Shown: positions 37,305-46,243, counted from the first letter of the stretch. The stretch is DNA of 64,000 nucleotides from Pseudanabaena yagii GIHE-NHR1 (GCF_012863495.1 NZ_JAAVJL010000003.1:415904-479903); one strand, 5' to 3'. Translations and numbers: made by a program. The notes: a model not told the origin generated them from the letters alone.

Positions 37305-38861
37305 ATGAGCAAATATAGCCGCCTAAGTACTTCGCCTTCCGCCGCATTGAAAGCGAAGCTTGATTATCCAGTAATCGATACCGATATCCATACCAACGAC
37401 TTCACTCCCGACTTTGAGGACTACATCGCTAACTATGGTGGTTCCAAATTGGTAGATGAACTGCGTAAAGCCGAATTTGGTCGCCTTAATCCTAAGTCTG
37501 AAGGTAAAGACTGGTATCAACAAACTCCCGAAGAGCGTCAATATCACCGCACTTTACGTTCTCCTTGGTGGGCTAGAGTTACCAAAAATACTCTGGATCT
37601 TGCTACTTACACTCTTCCCTCCCTATTGGCAGAGCGTCTAGCAGAACAAGGTTCTGATTATTCAGTACTTTTCCCTAACAACGTCTTAGCGGCGGCTGGA
37701 GCTAGCAATGAGAATCGTCAAGCTCTCCAACGGGCGATCAATCATTACCACGCAGACCTCTATCGCAAATATAGCGATCGCCTTACCCCTGTTGCTGGCA
37801 TTCTCTTGAATGATCCTAAAGAAGCGATCGAGGAGCTAGAATTTGCGGTCAATACTTTGGGCTTGAAGGTCATCAATATCCCTGGTGGTGTCAAACGTCC
37901 GATTAAGGCGATCGCTGATAAATATCCCGCCGACAAGTATCCTGAAATTGCACGCTATGCCTCCTATATCGATTTCTATGGAATCGATAGCGAGTATGAC
38001 TACGATCCATTCTGGGCAAAGGTTGTCGAACTCGGTGTACCCATCGCCACTCACTACGGTAGCCAAGGTTGGACGGGTCGCTCCTCCATCAGCAATTACA
38101 TGAACAACCACATCGGACACTTTGCCGATGGTTCGGAAGCTTTTGCGAAGGCTCTATTCTTTGGTGGTGTTACCAAGCGCTTCCCACAATTGCGTGTCGC
38201 CTTGCTCGAAGGTGGGGCTGACTGGGGCGCTCATGTTTACATTCACTTGGTCGATCGCTTCTTGAAGCGCAACCTTGAAGGCTTGAAGAACTACGATCCT
38301 ACCGAAGCCAATGCTGATGAATTGTTCGATATCTTCGAGAAATACGGACAAGAATTGACTAAGGGCAAATCCTTCACTAAGGAAGAATTGCTGCAAACCG
38401 TTCTCGGTTCTTCGTTCCTACGCCATAGCCGTTCTCCTATTGGTGATGAACTAGAAGACTTTGGCAAGGCAGGCATTGAGAAGATTGAAGATATTCGCGA
38501 TCAGTGGGTCGATAACTTCTTCTTCGGTTCTGAGTCCGATGATCGCACGATTGCGGCTGCCTTCAACGACAAGGCTAATCCCTTGGGTGTGAAGATTAAT
38601 GCGATCTACTCATCTGATGTCGGTCACTGGGATGTTCCCGATCTCACTCAGCCTCTTGCCGAAAGCTGGAGCTTGGTAGAAGAAGGTGTGATTACGGAAG
38701 CTGATTTCAAGGCTTATGTATTTTCTAATCCTTACAAGTTCTATACTCAAGCAAATCCTAATTTCTTTAAGGGAACCCAAATCGAAGCGAAGTTGAACAA
38801 GTATCAACCCGCCCCAGTTGCTGCTAAACCAGCCGCCCAAAAGGTCGCTGTATCTGTCTAG
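37305..38861 (+). CDS. amidohydrolase-family metal-dependent hydrolase
   Basis: The 518-residue protein (from ATG 37305) belongs to the amidohydrolase_2 (PF04909) TIM-barrel family. It has the N-terminal metal motif VIDTDIHTND (D-x-H), a mid-chain THYGSQGW (about 263-270) and LLEGGADWGAH (about 307-317), with YSSDVGHWD near the C-terminus as the likely catalytic Asp/His region. Members hydrolyse or decarboxylate cyclic and amide compounds. An upstream TTG at 37260 would add 15 residues, but the ATG has the better ribosome-binding site. The duplicated leader ties it to the ssuE paralogue. The Ala/Pro/Val tail is unusual. Confidence 0.85.
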   Translation: MSKYSRLSTSPSAALKAKLDYPVIDTDIHTNDFTPDFEDYIANYGGSKLVDELRKAEFGRLNPKSEGKDWYQQTPEERQYHRTLRSPWWARVTKNTLDLATYTLPSLLAERLAEQGSDYSVLFPNNVLAAAGASNENRQALQRAINHYHADLYRKYSDRLTPVAGILLNDPKEAIEELEFAVNTLGLKVINIPGGVKRPIKAIADKYPADKYPEIARYASYIDFYGIDSEYDYDPFWAKVVELGVPIATHYGSQGWTGRSSISNYMNNHIGHFADGSEAFAKALFFGGVTKRFPQLRVALLEGGADWGAHVYIHLVDRFLKRNLEGLKNYDPTEANADELFDIFEKYGQELTKGKSFTKEELLQTVLGSSFLRHSRSPIGDELEDFGKAGIEKIEDIRDQWVDNFFFGSESDDRTIAAAFNDKANPLGVKINAIYSSDVGHWDVPDLTQPLAESWSLVEEGVITEADFKAYVFSNPYKFYTQANPNFFKGTQIEAKLNKYQPAPVAAKPAAQKVAVSV

Positions 38862-38998
38862 AATTAGCGATCGCTGCTCTTTGAATGTTTGTATATCTTG
38901 AACTCCAAAATTTGATCAGTTAGAAAAAGCTTTTTAGAGAAGAGGTTTTTCTAACTGATTTTATGTAAAGCACAAAATTCCATAATCAATGTAGGGAA

Positions 38999-39340
38999 TG
39001 TAGGGGCATAGCATTCCCGCAGTAATCTATCAATTCTTAGATCACTTTAATTTGGGAATGCTTTGCCCTAAACCTTTGACATTTATCAGAAATTCTAACC
39101 CGCAGGGATAATTTGTTGGTAAAAGCAAAATTAATGTAGGGGCAGAGCATTCCCACAGTAATCTATCAATTCTTAGATCCTCTCGATTTGGGAATGCTCT
39201 GCCCTAAACCTCTAAACATACGCCAAAATTTCAAGCCGCCGAGATGATTTGTTGGTAAAAGCGAAGAGGGTAGAGCATTTGCGATTTGAGATTGTAATGG
39301 AAAGCAAAAATGTTGGCGCAAATGCTCTACCCCTACATCC
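38999..39340. repeat. cluster of three palindromic MITE-like repeats
   Basis: Copies start at 38999 (tgtaggggcatagcattccc) and 39135 (tgtaggggcagagcattccc), a direct period of 136 bp, and a third at 39267 (gagggtagagcatttgcg) ends at about 39337 in gctctacccctac. Each folds as a long hairpin. A linker atttgttggtaaaagc follows the first two. They fill most of the 524-bp gap 38862-39385, where I see no gene. Confidence 0.75.
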
Positions 39341-39385
39341 CCTACATTAGGACAAAATCAAAATTCTTTAATCGACACAATATTC

Positions 39386-40384
39386 ATGACTATTCCCTAT
39401 ACAAAATTTGGTAACACTGGCTTAACCGTTTCCAAACTCGTCCTCGGTACGATGACCTTTGGACTCCAAACCAATGAAGAGACTTCAATCAAAGTTCTCG
39501 ATACTGCTGCGGAAGCAGGAATCAACTTTCTCGATACTGCCGATGTTTATCCCCTAGGTGGTGGACTGGAGAATGCAGGACGCACTGAAGAAATTATCGG
39601 ACGTTGGCTGAAAGGAAAACGCGATCGCTTTATTTTGGCGACTAAGGCAGTCGGCAAAGTTGGTAATGCCCCTTGGGATCAAGGTGCTTCGCGCAAACAT
39701 TTATTTGATGCGATCGATCATTCCCTGCGACGCTTACAGACTGATTATGTCGATCTTTATCAATTGCATTCTGATGATACAAATACGCCCCTTGATGAAA
39801 CTATTGAGGCTTTAGATGCGATCGTCAAATCTGGGAAGGTTCGCTATATCGGTGTTTCCAATTTCTTAGCCTATCGCCTCAGTCGTGCCTTGGGTAAAGC
39901 TGACACCCGCCGATTGACGAGATTTATTTCCGTGCAACCTCGCTATAATCTTCTATTTCGGCAAATTGAAAGAGAACTTTTGCCACTCGCTCAAGAAGAA
40001 GGCTTAGCCGTAATTCCTTACAATCCTCTCGCAGGTGGCTTGCTAACAGGGAAACATAATCCTAATCAAGAACCAGCATCAGGAACCAGATTTACCCTTG
40101 CTGCTGCCGCTAAGGTCTATCAAGATCGCTATTGGCGCGATCGCGAATTTATCACTGTCCAAAAGTTGCAGGATGTGGCGAAGGAAGCAGGAATTCCTCT
40201 CACCACTCTGTCTCTTGCTTGGGTATTGGCGAATCCAATTATCACTGCTCCGATTATTGGCGCGAGTCGTCCTGAACAGCTTGCCGATAATTTCAAGGCG
40301 TTAGAAATCAAGTTAGATGCTGACTTAAAAGACAAGCTCGATCATATTTCTGCTGAATATCGCCTCGGTGATGCGTTGAGATAG
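39386..40384 (+). CDS. aldo/keto reductase
   Basis: The 332-residue TIM-barrel reductase has FLDTADVYPLGGG (Asp, Tyr), RFILATKAVG (Lys), YQLHSDDTNTPL (His) and APIIGASRPEQLADNF (NADPH site). It begins YTKFGNTGLTVSKLVLGTMTFG, the common start of the group. It is only moderately similar to the reductase at 30983, so they are old paralogues rather than a recent duplication. It leads into the ABC exporter gene 60 bp downstream, with a hairpin at the stop codon between them. Confidence 0.9.
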   Translation: MTIPYTKFGNTGLTVSKLVLGTMTFGLQTNEETSIKVLDTAAEAGINFLDTADVYPLGGGLENAGRTEEIIGRWLKGKRDRFILATKAVGKVGNAPWDQGASRKHLFDAIDHSLRRLQTDYVDLYQLHSDDTNTPLDETIEALDAIVKSGKVRYIGVSNFLAYRLSRALGKADTRRLTRFISVQPRYNLLFRQIERELLPLAQEEGLAVIPYNPLAGGLLTGKHNPNQEPASGTRFTLAAAAKVYQDRYWRDREFITVQKLQDVAKEAGIPLTTLSLAWVLANPIITAPIIGASRPEQLADNFKALEIKLDADLKDKLDHISAEYRLGDALR

Positions 40385-40418
40385 ATTTTTGATTTTGCCG
40401 TAGGCAAAATCAAAAATC
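40384..40418 (+). terminator. 16-bp hairpin starting at the stop codon
   Basis: gatttttgattttgcc (40384-40399) pairs with ggcaaaatcaaaaatc (40403-40418). Its first base is the last base of the TAG stop of the aldo/keto reductase. Confidence 0.6.
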
Positions 40419-40444
40419 AAAACTGCTATATCTTAGAAACTTAA

Positions 40445-42340
40445 ATGACCACAAAAACTCGTCCATTAAATCGCAAAAGCTTCAAACATAATTTGCGATC
40501 GCACCTCAGATCCCAAGTCTTTCAACGTGCTGCTGATGCTCCCGATTTGCCAGCGACTCCCTTTCGATTTGTCTGGCATTTTGTCAGTCAATTTCGTTGG
40601 TGGTATGTAGCGATGGTGGCGCTCGAAGCACTCCATGCCATTTGTGGGATTATGCTTCCCTTTGCGATCGGTGAAATTATGCGAGGAGTCACTAGAGCTA
40701 GTCAGCATGGCGCGGGCATAGAAGCGATTTGGAATCCTTTTGTTTTGTTCGCCTGTTTAAGCGTTGGTGAAGTGATTTTTGGCAAAACTTCTGGGCTAGT
40801 GATGATTTTGCTACAACCAGTTTTGCGTCAGCACGTAGCCCGAAATCTTTACGCCTATCTACAGCATCATTCCCATCGCTACATTAGCAATAGTTTCGCA
40901 GGAGCCTTAGCCCATCGCATTGGTGAAACTTCCCTCGGCGTTGCCCGCACTTTATATTCTCTCATTTTCGATTTCATGCCTGTGGGCATCGTGATGACAG
41001 TGGCGATCGCTTTGCTAGCTCGCGTAAATACAGGGCTAGCCCTATTTGTAGGAATTTGGGCTTTTTCCTTTGTCTCCGTATCTTATTGGCTTGCCTCTCG
41101 CAGCCGACCCTACGAACTAGCCGCATCCTCCGCAAGGAGCGAAACCATCGGACAGATTGTGGATACTGTCACTAATCTCAGCAGTGTGCGCTTGTTTGCT
41201 CGATTGGGTTTTGAGCGCAAATATTTACGCGATCGCCATGTGGTCGAACTCAAAGATGTAAGACGGGCAAACTGGTATTCGGAGCGTGTAAAACTGTTCC
41301 AATTCATCGCAGGAGCCGCACTCAAAATTGGTACGCTCTATTATGCTCTGACCCTATGGAGTCAAGGGAAAATCGAAGTTGCTGATTTTGTAATGGCAAG
41401 TAGCATTGCGCTTTTGATTATTTCTGAAGCGAAGAATTTAAGTCGTCGCTTTTTGGAATTTTTTGAGCATATTGGCAATGTCAGCAATGGCGTGTACACA
41501 ATCATTCAGCCCCATGAAATCATCGATCGCGATCGCCCAATCTCTCACTCCATTAACCAAGGCAAAATCGAATTTCAAGATGTCACCTTCAGCTATTCCG
41601 AAGAAAAGAGAGTTTTCGATCGTCTCTCTATCACAATTGAATCAGGGCAAAGAGTCGGACTAGTTGGCTTATCGGGTTCAGGTAAATCCACTTTTGTCAA
41701 TTTAGTATTGCGCCTCTTCGATCCACAATCAGGGCAAATTCTCATTGATGGTGTGGACATTCGCGACATCAGCCAAGAATCTCTCCATGCCCAGATCAGC
41801 CTCATTCCTCAAGATCCATCCCTGTTTCATCGCACCCTCCTCGAAAATATTCGCTATGGGCGCTTAGAGGCAAGCGATCAGGAAGTAGTGGAAGCTGCAA
41901 GAAAAGCTAATGCCCATGAATTTATCCAACAAATTCGCGAAGGCTATGACTCAATGGTGGGAGAGCGTGGTGTAAAGCTATCAGGTGGTCAGCGTCAAAG
42001 AATTGCGATCGCCAGAGTTATTCTCAAAGATGCACCAATTCTGATTCTTGATGAAGCGACTTCGAGCCTTGATTCGATTACCGAACGCGCCATTCAAGAT
42101 ACTCTCGACAAAGAAATGAATGGTAAAACCGTAATTGTCGTAGCGCACCGTCTTTCCACAATCTCCCATTTAGATCGCATTCTTGTCTTTCATCATGGAG
42201 AGATCGTTGAAGATGGCTCTCATACTGACCTGCTAGCGATAAAAGGTGCATACCATCGCCTATGGCAAATGCAAGCAGGCGGATTCTTGCCTGAAAATCT
42301 TGATGAAAAAGATTTTGCATCAAAAATAAGAACAATGTAA
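40445..42340 (+). CDS. ABC exporter, fused permease-ATPase
   Basis: The 631-residue half-transporter has a cytoplasmic N-terminus of about 50 residues, six membrane helices (about 50-340) and a nucleotide-binding domain with Walker A GLSGSGKST, signature KLSGGQRQRIAIARV, Walker B ILILDEATSSLD and H-loop VVAHRLSTI. It should act as a homodimer exporting lipid, peptide or drug-like substrates (MsbA/LmrA type). The position between an aldo/keto reductase and the SsuA-TauD operon suggests export of a product or toxin, but that is inference. Confidence 0.92.
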   Translation: MTTKTRPLNRKSFKHNLRSHLRSQVFQRAADAPDLPATPFRFVWHFVSQFRWWYVAMVALEALHAICGIMLPFAIGEIMRGVTRASQHGAGIEAIWNPFVLFACLSVGEVIFGKTSGLVMILLQPVLRQHVARNLYAYLQHHSHRYISNSFAGALAHRIGETSLGVARTLYSLIFDFMPVGIVMTVAIALLARVNTGLALFVGIWAFSFVSVSYWLASRSRPYELAASSARSETIGQIVDTVTNLSSVRLFARLGFERKYLRDRHVVELKDVRRANWYSERVKLFQFIAGAALKIGTLYYALTLWSQGKIEVADFVMASSIALLIISEAKNLSRRFLEFFEHIGNVSNGVYTIIQPHEIIDRDRPISHSINQGKIEFQDVTFSYSEEKRVFDRLSITIESGQRVGLVGLSGSGKSTFVNLVLRLFDPQSGQILIDGVDIRDISQESLHAQISLIPQDPSLFHRTLLENIRYGRLEASDQEVVEAARKANAHEFIQQIREGYDSMVGERGVKLSGGQRQRIAIARVILKDAPILILDEATSSLDSITERAIQDTLDKEMNGKTVIVVAHRLSTISHLDRILVFHHGEIVEDGSHTDLLAIKGAYHRLWQMQAGGFLPENLDEKDFASKIRTM

Positions 42341-42374
42341 TTTATTGATGGTTTTTATAGCTAAGATTAAAGTA

Positions 42375-43154
42375 TTAGAGAAGATCAAAAGCAGTAATTA
42401 TACCTATAATCTTAGTTTTATCGTTAGTATCAGTAACTATTAGTGGTTTTTCTTTCATTAATTCAAGCACCTCCCCAATGCTATTATCGGGTTTACAAGA
42501 AATAGCATCGTCAAAGTTAAGCTTGTTTGGTAAATCGTTAATTGCTTGTTTTACTGTATTTGCTAATTTTTCCTTTCGCCAATTCTTACTATTTTGATTT
42601 ATATATTTTGCGATATCTCTATCACACAAAAAGCTCCATTCATCATTTTCATTTAGAAATGGAATATAGGAGAAAGAATTAGAAAGCATTTGTTGCCTTA
42701 CAAAGCTTAACGGCTGCCAAAGCGATGCTTGTATAACATTACGAACCATGTAATCAGATAGTCTATCTTTACCAGTCATAAGTGCATCCTCAATAATTAA
42801 AGCAACTTGCACGGCGTGATCAGTTAGATGTCTAGCATAAGCACCATGATGCATTGCATCATTTCTTCCATCTTTTACTGAATCATATAAATCTTTAAAT
42901 TGTGTGTGATAACTTGGATGTTTATTCGGAATATAGTCTGCAAGTGAAGAATTATTTGCAATATCAGAAATGGAAGTAAAATATTTCCCCAAATTTCCAT
43001 CTTTAAGTTTTGATAAGAAATATCCGAACCGTTCTAAGCTAAACAATATCTCATCAAATGACTCAGAATCTTTTTGAGCAATTGCACGAGCATTTCTAAA
43101 TAAGTCTCGAAAATAAAAAGTTGTTTCTAGAGCTAGATGAACTTGTTCTGTCAT
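42375..43154 (-). CDS. HEPN-like/CBS-domain protein
   Basis: The 259-residue soluble protein has a helical N-terminal half with SVKDGRNDAMHHGAYARHLTDHAVQ (about 94-115; key residues RNDAMH), which fits the R-x4-6-H signature of HEPN ribonucleases. The C-terminal half contains a CBS-like pair of segments: DYMVRNVIQA...FSYIPFLNENDEWSFLCDRDIAKYI and ISCKPDNSIGEVLELMKEKPLIVTDTNDKTKIIGIITAFDLL. CBS domains bind adenine nucleotides, so this may be a nucleotide-gated HEPN effector. It lies 17 bp downstream of the DUF4230 gene and is probably co-transcribed. The assignment rests on motifs only. Confidence 0.65.
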   Translation of the reverse strand: MTEQVHLALETTFYFRDLFRNARAIAQKDSESFDEILFSLERFGYFLSKLKDGNLGKYFTSISDIANNSSLADYIPNKHPSYHTQFKDLYDSVKDGRNDAMHHGAYARHLTDHAVQVALIIEDALMTGKDRLSDYMVRNVIQASLWQPLSFVRQQMLSNSFSYIPFLNENDEWSFLCDRDIAKYINQNSKNWRKEKLANTVKQAINDLPNKLNFDDAISCKPDNSIGEVLELMKEKPLIVTDTNDKTKIIGIITAFDLL

Positions 43155-43171
43155 AAATTTATTTGGTAGTT

Positions 43172-43897
43172 TTATACAGATCCAAGAGAATTAGATTTAG
43201 AACAAGAATTTTCAGTTGGGAATTGGGTTTTGACTGTTACAGTGTAACCTTTATCACTAATCACTAAGTTTAAAAATCGCTGTACAATCTGCTGCACTCG
43301 GTCACTAGCTGTTTTTATTAACCAATCCTTGCAAGCTGCTTCTTGTAGTTTATTAATTGCATCACGCTGGGCAGACTCCTGCAAACGCACCACATCAGGA
43401 CCAAGATTTAGAAAACCTTTGTTGTAGTCATAAACTCTTGATTGGTTAACATCTAGTTTTGTATCTAGAACTCTCAGAGGGGGTAAAGTTACAGTGATTT
43501 TTTTCTCTTCTACTTGTACGTCATCATCACGAAATTCACTCAAGTCTATGCCAACTCTTACTCCGCCATGAGCAATGTAAAGCAACTTACTTTCTAGTAG
43601 TCCCTCTTTTTTACTTGCATCAATTACAGTTTCTGTCTCAAAAATGGCTGTGGCTAGTTCGCTTACATCTCTAACTTGATGGACGATTAACGATCTAGGA
43701 TCAATTGTTGTATTACCTGCAAAACTAAAAAATAGCTGCGAAGATAACCACAAAACTAAGATCGAGAGAATTGCAACACAACCAACCAAAATATTACTGG
43801 GTATGTTCAATCTTGAAATTGAGACACTTTCTGTATTTAGCCACTTATCTAAGTATTCTTTAGGATGCTTGAGCATATATATTGAAAATAAGAACAT
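43172..43897 (-). CDS. DUF4230 membrane-anchored protein
   Basis: The 241-residue protein has a cytoplasmic N-terminus, one membrane helix (about 34-52) and an extracytoplasmic DUF4230 domain with LVVHQVRDVSELATAIFET-like segments (here SLIVHQVRDVSELATAIF), GVRVGIDLSEF and ITVTLPPLRVLDTKLDVNQS. The family is widespread and uncharacterised. Two cysteines in the last 60 residues could form a disulfide. The ATG at 43897 lies in the loop of a perfect 17-bp hairpin; Met8 (43876) is an alternative. It forms an operon with the HEPN-CBS gene. Confidence 0.8.
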   Translation of the reverse strand: MFLFSIYMLKHPKEYLDKWLNTESVSISRLNIPSNILVGCVAILSILVLWLSSQLFFSFAGNTTIDPRSLIVHQVRDVSELATAIFETETVIDASKKEGLLESKLLYIAHGGVRVGIDLSEFRDDDVQVEEKKITVTLPPLRVLDTKLDVNQSRVYDYNKGFLNLGPDVVRLQESAQRDAINKLQEAACKDWLIKTASDRVQQIVQRFLNLVISDKGYTVTVKTQFPTENSCSKSNSLGSV

Positions 43898-43913
43898 ATT
43901 TTCAATATATATG
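43874..43913 (-). promoter_or_regulatory. 17-bp perfect hairpin enclosing the start codon
   Basis: catatatattgaaaata (43874-43890) and tattttcaatatatatg (43897-43913) pair perfectly around a 6-nt loop. The start codon of the DUF4230 gene is at 43895-43897, at the loop edge, so translation initiation could be blocked by mRNA folding. Confidence 0.6.
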
Positions 43914-44001
43914 AATTTGTTAATAATCTAACTGTTAACCATATTTGTATACTAGTTAACTTGCATTTTAGATTAACCCATGTGAGGATTGTTTTTATAA
44001 A

Positions 44002-44017
44002 CTACGGTATTTACGTG
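44002..44017 (+). promoter_or_regulatory. candidate operator shared with sulfur genes (ssuA promoter)
   Basis: ctacggtatttacgtg matches the reverse complement of 28089-28104 at 14 of 16 positions. It lies 86 bp before the first SsuA-like gene and about 105 bp before the divergent DUF4230 gene. Confidence 0.65.
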
Positions 44018-44102
44018 TATATTTAGTACATTCTTCAAGATCTTCAACACACAAAGGATCTACAAGATTTCCATAATTTTCCATAACTCGCTAGACAAGT
44101 CC

Positions 44103-45260
44103 ATGAAAGAACTGCCTCCAATGTTTAAGGTCTTCACTCGCCCCGATCAAGTCCAAAAAATTAAAAGGCGATCGCTCCTATTTTCTGCCGCCTATGGTTT
44201 CGTTTTATCCACCACTTTACTTGGTTGCGGTTCTAATCCTACAGTATCAACTTCAACCGAATCTAAAGATTTTAAAACAGCATCAAAATCATCTGATTCA
44301 AAAACTGAAGCCAGCAAACCTGCTGCTAGTGGAGAGAAGAAAGTTATTCGGATTGTACGCTCCAAACAACTCACAGCGTTAGCAGTATTAGAGAAACAAG
44401 GTACATTAGAGAAAGCCTTTCAACCCCTAGGTTATGAAGTAAAATGGGCGGAATTTGCCGCAGGTCCACAACAACTTGAAGCCTTGAATGCTAACGGTTT
44501 AGACATCGCATCCACTGCCGAATCCCCCCCCATCTTCTCCCAAGCCGCAGGTAGTCCCCTTGTGTATTTAGGAGCTACCGCAACCAATGGTAAACCTGTA
44601 GCTCTTTTAGTCGCCAAGGATTCATCTATTAAGAGTGTTCAAGATCTTAAAGGCAAAAAAATTGCTTTCCAAAAAGCTTCTATTGGTCACTACTTAGCTG
44701 TTAAAGCCTTTGAAAAAGAAGGATTATCAACGAGTGATTTTGAATCTGTCTTTTTACCTCCTGCCGATGCCAGCGCTGCCTTTAGCCAAGGCAAAGTTGA
44801 TGGATGGTTTATTTGGGATCCATTTATTACCCGTACGGAACTAAGTGGAGTTGGACGAGTATTGATTGATGGAGAAAAGCTCCGTGATACTCGCAACTTC
44901 TACACCACAACTCGTAAATATTATGAGGGAAATAAAGATGCCATTAAGCTTTTCTTTGAAGAGCTAGAAAAGGCTGATGCTTTTGTCAAGGCTAATCCTA
45001 AGGAAGTGGCAGCACTTTTAACAGATGTCACCAAAGTTGAAGCTCCCATTCTCGAAAAGATGCACGCTAAGTATGAGTATGGTCTGCGCCCGATTACAGA
45101 GGATATTATTAAGGAACAGGAAAGAGTTGCAGAATTTTGGTTCAAATATAAGCTAATTCCTAATAAACCCGATGTCCGTGCTGGGTTCCTAAAACCTGAA
45201 GAATACGAATACATCACACCTAAAGGTGTACTTGCTCTAGCTAAGGGAACGAAGCCCTAA
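44103..45260 (+). CDS. SsuA-like organosulfur-binding lipoprotein 1
   Basis: The 385-residue periplasmic binding protein of the sulfonate/nitrate/taurine group has a signal helix and lipobox LLGC (Cys at about residue 42), a Ser/Lys linker, then the ligand-binding fold: KVIRIVRSKQ, WAEFAAGPQQLEALNANGLDIASTAESPPIF and GKVDGWFIWDPF, all typical of SsuA. It starts an operon with a TauD-type dioxygenase, a second binding protein and a hydrolase. Met8 (44124) could also be the start. The SsuB/SsuC genes 17 kb away probably supply the transporter. Confidence 0.9.
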   Translation: MKELPPMFKVFTRPDQVQKIKRRSLLFSAAYGFVLSTTLLGCGSNPTVSTSTESKDFKTASKSSDSKTEASKPAASGEKKVIRIVRSKQLTALAVLEKQGTLEKAFQPLGYEVKWAEFAAGPQQLEALNANGLDIASTAESPPIFSQAAGSPLVYLGATATNGKPVALLVAKDSSIKSVQDLKGKKIAFQKASIGHYLAVKAFEKEGLSTSDFESVFLPPADASAAFSQGKVDGWFIWDPFITRTELSGVGRVLIDGEKLRDTRNFYTTTRKYYEGNKDAIKLFFEELEKADAFVKANPKEVAALLTDVTKVEAPILEKMHAKYEYGLRPITEDIIKEQERVAEFWFKYKLIPNKPDVRAGFLKPEEYEYITPKGVLALAKGTKP

Positions 45261-45330
45261 GCTAGACATTTTTCAATTAACTTCAAGTTAATTGATATAT
45301 CGCTTTTGTCTATTTTATTTTTTACTCTAT

Positions 45331-46224
45331 ATGACCACTACTTTTTCACCTACAATCCATAGCGATCGCAATACTGACCAATCCGTTAAAATCACTCCCT
45401 TAGATGCGCCATTGGGCGCAGTTGTCACTGGTTTGGATGTAAGTAAGCCACTAGAACCAGCAACTATCTTGCGACTAAAACAAGCCCATCGCAACTACCA
45501 CATTCTCATTTTTAAAAATCAGAAGTTAACCGATGAGCAATTAAAGAACTTTGCCTATTACTTTGGTGATTTATTTGTTCCCCTTGATGAAACACCTGTA
45601 CTAGCATCGAAGGTCGGTGTAACACCTGTAGTCATCCCTGTAGCCAATATCGAAGGAGGATTTACGGGTACTGGCGAACTCTCTTTTCATGCCGATCATC
45701 ATTGGACACCCTATCCTTCTAGTGGTTCCTTTCTCTATGCTGAAGAAGTGACCACCAAGGGAGGTGAGACGACTTGGCTCAATCTCAACCTTGCCTATGA
45801 AGCCTTAGATGATGCAACTAAAGAACGCATTCAGGATTTGCAATTGATCACATACAATCCCTTTGTGCGGACTCCTGACTCGCCCCGACGTTCATACCGC
45901 ACTGATACTAGTACACCCCTAGTTGCGCCTGTATTTCCTCATCCTCTAGTACGCACTCATCCCGAAAGTGGATTAAAAATTCTGAGTCTAGGCTATGAAA
46001 CAGAAGTATCTCTTGTGGGAGTCGATCCAGAGGAAGGTTCGGCGCTAATTTCCCAATTGCGTCAGCATCTTAATCAACCAAAGTTCTATTATGAGCATAA
46101 ATGGTCTGTCGGCGACATTGTGTATTGGGATAATCAATCAACTCTGCATCGACGTAATGCTTTTGATCCCAGTGAACGCCGCGTTCTAAAGCGAATTAGC
46201 CTTGCAGGTAGCCGTCCATTCTAG
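45331..46224 (+). CDS. TauD/TfdA-family Fe(II)/2-oxoglutarate dioxygenase
   Basis: From ATG 45331 the protein has 297 residues. The iron ligands are visible as H-x-D in SFHADHHW (about 123-130) and the distal His in QSTLHRRNAFDP near the C-terminus, with R in RRVLKRIS for 2-oxoglutarate. TauD releases sulfite from taurine; relatives act on alkyl sulfates and sulfonates. A TTG 39 bp upstream would add 13 hydrophobic residues and is unlikely. It sits between two SsuA-like genes, which supports an organosulfur substrate, though 2,4-D-like ethers remain possible. Confidence 0.92.
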   Translation: MTTTFSPTIHSDRNTDQSVKITPLDAPLGAVVTGLDVSKPLEPATILRLKQAHRNYHILIFKNQKLTDEQLKNFAYYFGDLFVPLDETPVLASKVGVTPVVIPVANIEGGFTGTGELSFHADHHWTPYPSSGSFLYAEEVTTKGGETTWLNLNLAYEALDDATKERIQDLQLITYNPFVRTPDSPRRSYRTDTSTPLVAPVFPHPLVRTHPESGLKILSLGYETEVSLVGVDPEEGSALISQLRQHLNQPKFYYEHKWSVGDIVYWDNQSTLHRRNAFDPSERRVLKRISLAGSRPF

Positions 46225-46243
46225 TTATAATTTCAAGACTTTC

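Noticed and set aside
45292..45330. TTG start of the TauD-type dioxygenase
   Set aside because: The extra 13 residues are hydrophobic and not part of the family; ATG 45331 is the natural start.
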